Positions 1 through 4,804 of a DNA stretch of 12,516 nucleotides are shown piece by piece. Location: contig JAJYSW010000086.1 in the NCBI GenBank assembly GCA_021793335.1, positions 1-12,516 on the forward strand, written 5' to 3'. The stretch comes from Actinomycetes bacterium (GTDB lineage: Bacteria > Actinomycetota > Actinomycetes > Mycobacteriales > Micromonosporaceae). How positions within the stretch are numbered: the stretch's first letter is position 1; each line of letters begins with the position of its first letter. The notes beneath the pieces are model-generated. The model did no database searches. It saw only the letters and a program-made list of their open reading frames with translations, and was not told the origin of the DNA. The position numbers and the translations under genes were made by a program.

Positions 1-132
1 GGACGAGGCGGCCGCGTGGGCGGGACGGATCGTCCGGACTGCGGGTGCGCGGGTGAGATCGTCGCGATTCGCGGCCGGCCGGGCGCCTGGCTCGAAATCG
101 ACGCCGACACCGTGCGCGTCCATGGACTGTGA
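1..132 (+). CDS. C-terminal tail of an unidentified upstream gene (partial)
   Basis: Frame 1 is open from the window edge to a TGA at 130-132, 12 bases before the next start codon. The last 25 or so residues (…IVAIRGRPGAWLEIDADTVRVHGL) have normal coding character, with a GC-rich third position. The ending LEIDADTVRVHG is loosely reminiscent of the C-terminus of LamB/YcsF (5-oxoprolinase subunit A) proteins, which usually read …ADTxCVHGDTP. The match is weak and the GDTP part is missing. In the first 50 bases, frame 2 (DEAAAWAGRIVRTAGARV) looks more protein-like than frame 1, so a frameshift near 50-57 is possible. The family is not identified with any certainty. The close spacing suggests cotranscription with the following gene. 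Confidence 0.35.
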   Translation, partial: GRGGRVGGTDRPDCGCAGEIVAIRGRPGAWLEIDADTVRVHGL

Positions 133-144
133 TCAGGAGCTGAT

Positions 145-1938
145 ATGGGGTTCCCGGGCAATAGCGAGGCTTTTTCGGCATCGGCGTGCGAGATGGCCGA
201 CGTCACTCGCAACTGGATCGGTAAACGTGAATGGACGATGCGATACCGGACCGCGTACAACGGCGAAGGCTACGGCGTGCACCCCTCGGTCACATCGTTC
301 ACGATGCACGAGGAGATCCACGAACTGTGCGGCAGGCTCACGCGCTCGCTCGACGATCTCGGGCGCGACTACCCGCCCGGCAACGTGCCCTGGGGATTCA
401 CGTGGATGGGCATCGCCGGCGCGAAGGTCTGCAAACAGGGCTACCACCGCTACGGAGCGGCGATCGATTTCACCAAGGCCGCGTGGGGGCCGGGCCGCTT
501 CGTCGACTTCGCCGTCCACGGCAAGGACCGACGGATTCGGCTGCGGCGCCGATATCTCGCCGTCGTGGCGATGTGTCGCAAATACTTCGGAACCGTCCTG
601 CACGTCCATAATGATCCGGACGGCTCCCACTGGAACCACATCCACGTGGACCGGGGACGGCATCCGGTGGCGCTCGACTGGGATTACGGAACCGACGTCA
701 CGATCGTCCAATGGGCGGCCAGAGACCTGGCCGGGATGTCCGACATGGCCATCGACGGGATCTGGGGGCCGCAGTCGGACTCCGGGTACCAGCGGCTGCG
801 CGACCGGTTCGGCGCCGGAGCCGTCGACCCGACCGGCTCCTCGGCCGAGGCACTGGCATGGATGGACCTGATCGCCCGCCACGCCATGGCCGATGAGGAC
901 GCGGGCGCCTTCACAGTGCAGTTAGGGGAGGACATGGCCGATCGCAGACGCATCGCGGGCCTCGTCATGGTCGGCATGGTGGCGGCCGGGGCCCTGGCCG
1001 GGTGCGGCGGCGCCTCGGGAGGCGATGGTGCGGCCGAGTCCGCCCCGGGCGTCCTGTACGGGGTCGGCGACGACCATCGGCTGTGGCGCTGGGAGGTCGC
1101 CGGAGGCGAGGCCGAGGCGGTGCTGGACTTCAGCGAGGTCTGGGACCGCAGGGGCGATGTGGGCCTGGTCTTCCAGTCGACGCTGAGCATCGCCCCCGAT
1201 CAGCGGCACGCCTCCTGGGTCTCCGGAGCCACGCCGGACAGCGAACTGCGGATCGGCGACCTGGCCGCCGGCGAGGTGACCGGCTCCGTGCCGTACCCGG
1301 TCGACCACGCCTGCATCGACCCGGTGTGGGCGCCGGACGGCTCCTCGGTGCTGGTGCATCGCGTGGACGTCTGGGACGATGCGGAAGCACCGAACGAATC
1401 GTTCGGCGCGACCGAGTGGTTCTCGCCCGAAGGCGAGCGGCGCGAGATCGAGACGGTCCTCGACGAGGGCTGCCGCCTGCGGTGGTACTCCGCCGGGGTC
1501 GACGCGAGCGGCGCGCCCGAGGGGATCTACCACGACCTGGACGTCACCGAGCTGTACCGGGTGAACGCGGCCGGCGAGCGTTTCGAGACGATCCCGATCG
1601 ACTCCCTCGCCGGAGTTGAATCCCAGGTGACCGGGCTCGTGGAGGTGGACCCGAGCGGTCGGTACGTGTGCTTGGCCGACGGTTACAACGCACAGGGGAC
1701 CTATGAGGGCGGCTTCACGATCCGTTCGCAGTCGGGGACCAAGGTCATCGATCTGGCCACCGGTGCGGCGGTCGGCCGGGAGGGCTCGGGCTGCGAGTCC
1801 CTGACGATGGACGGCTACCTGGCCCGTGAGGGCGCCGCGGCCCGCTTCATCGACTACGGCGGCGGAACGGTGTGGGAGGAGGAGCTTCCGCCCGAACTGG
1901 AGCATTCGCCGAACCTGTTCTACTTCCAGGATTCCTGA
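145..1938 (+). CDS. M15/extensin-like peptidoglycan peptidase fused in frame to a beta-propeller lipoprotein
   Basis: A single 597-residue open frame. The ATG is preceded by AGGAG at 135-139, five bases away. Residues 95-170 carry a zinc peptidase signature like the Extensin_C/VanY (M15) group: GYHRYGAAID (H101, D108), then SHWNHIHVD (H165, H167). In this family these residues bind zinc and cleave peptidoglycan peptides. Residues 183-220 (TIVQWAARDL…AIDGIWGPQSDSGYQ) resemble a peptidoglycan-binding type 1 repeat. There is no N-terminal signal peptide. From residue 264 the frame runs into a complete lipoprotein (signal peptide, lipobox LAGC, TolB/WD40-like propeller) with its own Shine-Dalgarno. 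No stop separates them. The alternatives are a genuine fusion with a buried hydrophobic segment at residues 270-287, or two genes (145 to about 933, and 934-1938) after stop loss or a sequencing error. I favour two ancestral genes. Confidence 0.7.
   Translation: MGFPGNSEAFSASACEMADVTRNWIGKREWTMRYRTAYNGEGYGVHPSVTSFTMHEEIHELCGRLTRSLDDLGRDYPPGNVPWGFTWMGIAGAKVCKQGYHRYGAAIDFTKAAWGPGRFVDFAVHGKDRRIRLRRRYLAVVAMCRKYFGTVLHVHNDPDGSHWNHIHVDRGRHPVALDWDYGTDVTIVQWAARDLAGMSDMAIDGIWGPQSDSGYQRLRDRFGAGAVDPTGSSAEALAWMDLIARHAMADEDAGAFTVQLGEDMADRRRIAGLVMVGMVAAGALAGCGGASGGDGAAESAPGVLYGVGDDHRLWRWEVAGGEAEAVLDFSEVWDRRGDVGLVFQSTLSIAPDQRHASWVSGATPDSELRIGDLAAGEVTGSVPYPVDHACIDPVWAPDGSSVLVHRVDVWDDAEAPNESFGATEWFSPEGERREIETVLDEGCRLRWYSAGVDASGAPEGIYHDLDVTELYRVNAAGERFETIPIDSLAGVESQVTGLVEVDPSGRYVCLADGYNAQGTYEGGFTIRSQSGTKVIDLATGAAVGREGSGCESLTMDGYLAREGAAARFIDYGGGTVWEEELPPELEHSPNLFYFQDS
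934..1938 (+). CDS. Beta-propeller lipoprotein (internal start within the long frame)
   Basis: The alternative start at ATG 934 gives 334 residues and is probably the true lipoprotein gene. AGGGGAGG lies at 924-931 just upstream. The first 24 residues form a classic lipoprotein signal: MADRRR, a hydrophobic stretch, then LAGC with Cys24 as the lipidated residue, followed by a Gly/Ser/Ala-rich linker. The body shows repeated TolB/WD40-like propeller strands: LSIAPDQRHASWVSG, DPVWAPDGSSVLVHR and VEVDPSGRYVCLADG. The mature protein should sit on the outer face of the membrane. The ligand or partner is unknown. The GC-rich coding pattern of the upstream gene continues to about 915, then a TTA leucine codon (922-924), rare in such genomes, appears within the Shine-Dalgarno region. 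That supports this being a former intergenic boundary. Confidence 0.6.
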   Translation: MADRRRIAGLVMVGMVAAGALAGCGGASGGDGAAESAPGVLYGVGDDHRLWRWEVAGGEAEAVLDFSEVWDRRGDVGLVFQSTLSIAPDQRHASWVSGATPDSELRIGDLAAGEVTGSVPYPVDHACIDPVWAPDGSSVLVHRVDVWDDAEAPNESFGATEWFSPEGERREIETVLDEGCRLRWYSAGVDASGAPEGIYHDLDVTELYRVNAAGERFETIPIDSLAGVESQVTGLVEVDPSGRYVCLADGYNAQGTYEGGFTIRSQSGTKVIDLATGAAVGREGSGCESLTMDGYLAREGAAARFIDYGGGTVWEEELPPELEHSPNLFYFQDS

Positions 1939-2213
1939 GCGGTCCGGGGCCACGGACGGCGACGGTGCGGCGGGAAGGTGCGGGCCGCGGGGATCGAGGC
2001 GGCCCGGACACGGCACACCGTCGCGGTCGGGCACGAGGCCGGAGCCGGAGGCGGGCCGTTGCTCTTCGCCGCCGTCCCGGATGCGATGCGTGCGGAGCCG
2101 CACCGCCCATGACGGCCCTCGCGTGCTCGCGGATACGGCGTCCCCTCGGGCCGTGCCGTCTCGTCGAGCGGGACCGTTTCGGTTCGGGCTTCAACGGGGC
2201 CCGCGATGCTCGC
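1939..2213. other. Intergenic region with no convincing gene
   Basis: About 275 bases lie between the converging ends of the lipoprotein gene and marR. No clear hairpin terminator was seen. In frame 1, positions 1978-2112 stay open with a protein-like composition (GTG start, 44 codons, reading AAGIEAARTRHTVAVGHEAG and ending MRAEPHRP), but no ribosome binding site precedes it. It may be a decayed gene remnant or chance, which is common in very GC-rich DNA. Confidence 0.4.
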
Positions 2214-2690
2214 TCACGCGTCGGTGGGAAATCGCCGCTCGACCTTCTGGCCCGAGAGGGTGCCCGCGATGAGCCGCCGCAGCGCGTGCGAGGCGGCCGT
2301 GAGCGCTTCGGCGCCGAGGGCCTCCTCCAGCCGGGCGTCGATGCGCTCGTCGTTGGCGGCGACCTCGTCCACCAGCTCGCGCCCCCGGGGAGTGAGCCGG
2401 AGGAGCACCACGCGGCGGTCGACCGGATCGGGCTCGCGCGTCACCAGTCCCTTGCGGACCATGGTGTCGACGAGTCTGCTGGGGCTCCCGGTCTCGCAGA
2501 CCAGATAGCGGCCCAGGTCGGCGAGGGTCAGTGGCTCGTCGTCGGCGAGGACGGTCAGGACCTCGGCCTGCGAGGGGGTGAGGTCGTGCTCGCGGAGGCC
2601 TTGAGTGAGCCACCGGTTGCCTTCGCGTTGGGCCGCCAGCACCAGATATCGGAGCTCGGTCGACTTGCGCTGGGTGCGATTCGGGTTCAT
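2214..2690 (-). CDS. MarR-family transcriptional regulator
   Basis: 158 residues, the usual MarR length. The ATG is preceded on the minus strand by AAGGAAGG. The winged helix-turn-helix is clear: LTPSQAEVLTVLADDEPLTLADLGRYL at about 37-63, the recognition helix SPSRLVDTMVRKGLVTRE at 69-86, and a wing with the conserved DRRVVLLRLTPRG (D91, R93). Flanking helices form the dimer interface in this family. There is one cysteine (C65) in the turn before the recognition helix. The gene is divergent from the ribB operon, with a 207-base gap full of palindromes. The inferred role is a repressor of itself and the operon, released by a small ligand or by oxidation. The ligand cannot be read from the sequence. 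The family call is secure; the regulon is inferred from position. Confidence 0.93.
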   Translation of the reverse strand: MNPNRTQRKSTELRYLVLAAQREGNRWLTQGLREHDLTPSQAEVLTVLADDEPLTLADLGRYLVCETGSPSRLVDTMVRKGLVTREPDPVDRRVVLLRLTPRGRELVDEVAANDERIDARLEEALGAEALTAASHALRRLIAGTLSGQKVERRFPTDA

Positions 2691-2745
2691 GTGCCTTCCT
2701 TTCCGCCTGTTCGGGGCGCCGCCGGTGCGGGGCGCCCATGATCAT

Positions 2746-2773
2746 GTTATATGCGACAACATCAATGTTCCAA
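2746..2773 (-). promoter_or_regulatory. Predicted marR promoter
   Basis: On the minus strand, TTGGAA (2768-2773) and TATAAC (2746-2751) are separated by 16 bases, a reasonable sigma-70-type pair. Transcription would start near 2739, giving a leader of roughly 50 bases. The -35 box lies at the exact centre of palindrome 1, consistent with autorepression. Confidence 0.5.
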
Positions 2774-2783
2774 CATTGATGTT
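2758..2783. promoter_or_regulatory. Operator palindrome 1 (12-bp arms)
   Basis: A perfect inverted repeat with left arm AACATCAATGTT, a CC spacer and right arm AACATTGATGTT. Each arm is itself near-palindromic (AACAT-N2-ATGTT). The centre holds TTCCAA (2768-2773), which on the minus strand reads TTGGAA, the proposed marR -35 box. Repressor binding here would block marR transcription. Confidence 0.7.
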
Positions 2784-2787
2784 CCAT

Positions 2788-2809
2788 CATCAATGATTGG
2801 TCATTGATG
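2788..2809. promoter_or_regulatory. Operator palindrome 2 (9-bp arms)
   Basis: A perfect inverted repeat: CATCAATGA, spacer TTGG, then TCATTGATG. It shares both 8-base half-sites with palindrome 1 at the same N6 spacing. Its right arm contains TTGATG (2804-2809), the proposed ribB -35 box. Confidence 0.7.
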
Positions 2810-2832
2810 TCACAGCAATGATGCTGTAGCAT
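2804..2832 (+). promoter_or_regulatory. Predicted ribB operon promoter
   Basis: TTGATG (2804-2809), a 17-base spacer and TAGCAT (2827-2832) form a plausible -35/-10 pair. The start would be near 2839, with a leader of about 58 bases. That is too short for an FMN riboswitch. Both boxes are overlaid by palindromes 2 and 3. Confidence 0.45.
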
Positions 2833-2837
2833 CGATG
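2816..2837. promoter_or_regulatory. Operator palindrome 3 (degenerate)
   Basis: The inner perfect repeat is GATGCT-GT-AGCATC (2820-2833). The outer half-sites CAATGATG and CATCGATG match each other in dyad at 6 of 8 positions. It sits on the proposed ribB -10 box, 28 bp from the centre of palindrome 2. Confidence 0.5.
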
Positions 2838-2897
2838 TCGTATCACTGATATGCGCGTCCGACGGCGACCGCCCGGGCCGCATCGATTGGAGACGAC

Positions 2898-3578
2898 ATG
2901 CCCCTTCAGACCCCCGATTCCGAACCGATCACCCTCGACGACAGCCGCACCGCCATCGAGGCCATCGCCCGCGGTGAACTCATCGTCGTGGTCGACGACG
3001 CCGACCGCGAGAACGAGGGCGACCTCGTCGTCGCCGCCGAATACGCCGACGCCGAAGCCGTCAACTTCATGATCACGCACGGCCGCGGCCTCGTCTGTGC
3101 CCCGATCACCGCCGCGAAGGCGGCCGAACTGCGCCTGCCGCCCATGGTCGAGCACAACCAGGACCCCCACGGCACCGCGTTCACCGTCAGCGTCGACGGC
3201 GTCGCCGCCACCGGCGTCACCACCGGCATCTCCGCCCACGACCGCGCCCGCACCATCGAGCTCCTGCTCCACGGCGGCGCTTCCGACCTCGCCCGTCCCG
3301 GCCACATCTTCCCGCTCATCGCCAAGGACGGCGGCGTGATCGAGCGGCCCGGCCACACCGAAGCCGCCGTCGACCTCGCCCGCCACGCCGGACTCGCCCC
3401 CGTCGGCGTCATCGTCGAGATCGTCAACCCCGACGGCACGATGGCCCGGCTCCCGGAGCTGGCCGCCTTCGCCCGCAGCCACGGGCTCGTCCTCACCAGC
3501 ATCGAACAGCTGCGCGAGTACACCGCGACCCACCGAGCCCCCGAACCGTCCCGCGCGTTCGCCGGAGCGATCCGATGA
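2898..3578 (+). CDS. ribB: 3,4-dihydroxy-2-butanone-4-phosphate synthase, stand-alone
   Basis: 226 residues; the ATG is preceded by GGAG (2889-2892), five bases away. RibB converts ribulose 5-phosphate to DHBP and formate using Mg2+; DHBP normally supplies the xylene ring of riboflavin. The family motifs are all present: VVDDADRENEGDL (31-43), HGRGLVCAP (61-69), GTAFTVSVD (92-100), TGVTTGISAHDRA (105-117), RPGHIFPL (133-140), PGHTEAAVDL (151-160) and EIVNPDGTMAR (174-184). It is a single-domain RibB: the GTP cyclohydrolase II half often fused in actinobacteria is absent, and no other rib gene is nearby. First gene of a six-gene operon, overlapping the next by ATGA. Its placement with lipid-type enzymes and an exporter suggests either a second, regulated flavin supply or use of DHBP as a building block. 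The enzyme call is firm; the pathway is inferred. Confidence 0.95.
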   Translation: MPLQTPDSEPITLDDSRTAIEAIARGELIVVVDDADRENEGDLVVAAEYADAEAVNFMITHGRGLVCAPITAAKAAELRLPPMVEHNQDPHGTAFTVSVDGVAATGVTTGISAHDRARTIELLLHGGASDLARPGHIFPLIAKDGGVIERPGHTEAAVDLARHAGLAPVGVIVEIVNPDGTMARLPELAAFARSHGLVLTSIEQLREYTATHRAPEPSRAFAGAIR

Positions 3579-4804
3579 GTCTGGTCAAGACACTGTGCCG
3601 CAAAGGCACCAACGCCCTCACCAGGCCCGCGGTCAGACGCCGCTACCTGTCGGGCGTCGAAGGGCTCGAACACGTCCCCGAACACGGGCCGTTCGTGCTG
3701 GTCTCCAACCACGTCAGCTTCGCCGAGCACTTCGTCTACGAGGCGATCCTCCACGCCCGCCGCGGCCAGGGCGGCGTCTTCCTCACCAAGGCCGAGAGCT
3801 TCAGCGGCATCCGCACCGTCTGGTACGAGGCCATGGGAGCGGTTGCAGTCGACCGTGACCAGCCCGCGCGGGCCCTGCTCGAACTCGCCGACGCCATCCT
3901 CGCCGACGGCCACGCCCTCGTGGTCTACCCCGAAGGCACCCGCAACCGCGGCACCGGACTCCAGCCGTTCAAGGACGGCGGCTTCCGATTCGCCGACCGC
4001 GCCGACGTGCCGGTGATCCCGGCCGCCGTCTGGGGCACACAGGACATCCTGCCGATCGGCGCCACCATGCCCCGAAAAGGCACCGCCCACGTCGTCTTCG
4101 GCCCGCCGCTGCGCCCCGACCCCGACCTGCGGCGCGCCGAGCGCCTCCAGGATCTCACCGACCGCGGCCGCCGCGCCGTGACCGAACTGCTCGACCGCGC
4201 CCAGGACCCGGCGCCCCACCGACGCCCCCTCGCCGCCCGCCGCACCGCCGACCTGGCCGACCGCCTCGTCGAACGGGCCCTGGACGGCGACGAACCTGAC
4301 CGCGAACGCCTCAAAAGGGCGGACGCGCTGCTCGACCTCGCCGCGGCCGCCGACCCGGACAACCCGCACGTCCGACTCGTCCGCACCCGACTGGCCGGGC
4401 TCCGCCTCCTCGGTGGCCCGGCCCCGCTCCGGCCGCTGCGCGCCCTCGCGCTCCGCGGCCGACTCGAACGCGCCGTCGCCGAGCTCCCCACCGAGCCGAT
4501 GGCGCACTACCTGCTCGGCCGGTGGCACCTCACCGTCCCGGGTCTCCTCGGCGGCAGCCCCGACCTGGCCGTCCGCCACCTCGCCGAAGCCGTGCACCTC
4601 GACGGCGACGACACCCGTTACGCGCTGGCGCAGGCACAAGCCCTGCGCCGCACCGGCCGAGAAGGCGAGGCGCTCGCAGCGGTCGAGTCCGTCCTCGCCG
4701 CTCCCACCGCCGACGAACGGGACGAACGCCGGCGCGACCGCGCCGCCGAGCTGCGGACGGCCCTGGCCGTCGCGACCGAAGTGATGCCAAGGAGAACCAC
4801 ATGA
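3575..4804 (+). CDS. PlsC-like 1-acylglycerol-3-phosphate acyltransferase with TPR-like C-terminal half
   Basis: 409 residues, starting within the ribB stop (ATGA). Residues 30-190 are an LPLAT/PlsC domain: block I VSNHVSFAEH (43-52), FLTKAES (69-75), block II GAVAVDRD (88-95), block III VYPEGTRNRGTGLQPFKDG (118-136), block IV VPVIPAAVWG (145-154). Such enzymes move an acyl chain from acyl-CoA or acyl-ACP to a hydroxyl at the inner membrane face. The catalytic H-x4-D appears here as H46-x4-E51, an unusual substitution. Residues about 215-405 are an Ala/Leu/Arg-rich helical region with TPR-like units (ALLDLAAAADPDNPHVRLVRT; MAHYLLGRWHL; AVRHLAEAVHLDGDDTRYALAQAQALRRTG), roughly doubling the length of a plain PlsC. 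TPRs usually dock partner proteins. The substrate is unknown; the acceptor need not be lysophosphatidate. Confidence 0.88.
   Translation: MSLVKTLCRKGTNALTRPAVRRRYLSGVEGLEHVPEHGPFVLVSNHVSFAEHFVYEAILHARRGQGGVFLTKAESFSGIRTVWYEAMGAVAVDRDQPARALLELADAILADGHALVVYPEGTRNRGTGLQPFKDGGFRFADRADVPVIPAAVWGTQDILPIGATMPRKGTAHVVFGPPLRPDPDLRRAERLQDLTDRGRRAVTELLDRAQDPAPHRRPLAARRTADLADRLVERALDGDEPDRERLKRADALLDLAAAADPDNPHVRLVRTRLAGLRLLGGPAPLRPLRALALRGRLERAVAELPTEPMAHYLLGRWHLTVPGLLGGSPDLAVRHLAEAVHLDGDDTRYALAQAQALRRTGREGEALAAVESVLAAPTADERDERRRDRAAELRTALAVATEVMPRRTT

Larger units (their letters stand above)
2737..2837. repeat. Evenly spaced palindrome array (candidate MarR operators)
   Basis: An AT-rich island in otherwise GC-rich DNA, between divergent marR and ribB. 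Three inverted repeats are centred at 2770.5, 2798.5 and 2826.5, exactly 28 bp apart. A fourth 10-bp palindrome, CATGATCATG (2737-2746), is centred at 2741.5, 29 bp before the first. The first two share the form CATCAATG-N6-CATTGATG. The third is a degenerate copy, CAATGATG-N6-CATCGATG. Dyad symmetry and size fit dimeric MarR operators. Even spacing suggests several dimers binding in a row. Confidence 0.75.

Noticed and set aside
922..2103. A 393-codon minus-strand frame opposite the lipoprotein
   Set aside because: No ribosome binding site or domain; composition matches an antisense shadow.
2758..2837. CRISPR-like or attachment-site repeats
   Set aside because: The units are dyad-symmetric, short and placed on divergent promoters, with no unique spacers and no integrase or cas genes. 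An operator array explains them.
2833..2897. FMN riboswitch upstream of ribB
   Set aside because: The predicted leader is only about 60 bases and shows none of the conserved FMN-element helices. Control by the palindrome array is better supported.
2906..4639. A 577-codon minus-strand open frame opposite ribB and the acyltransferase
   Set aside because: Antisense shadow: NNC-rich codons on the plus strand suppress stops on the minus strand. The translation is low-complexity (Gly/Val/Glu/Asp-rich) and the plus-strand products are recognised families.
4522..4800. N-terminal extension of the MMPL protein
   Set aside because: The frame is open, but the extension is Arg/Pro-rich, lies wholly within the acyltransferase gene, and ATG 4801 has a proper Shine-Dalgarno followed by the first membrane segment.
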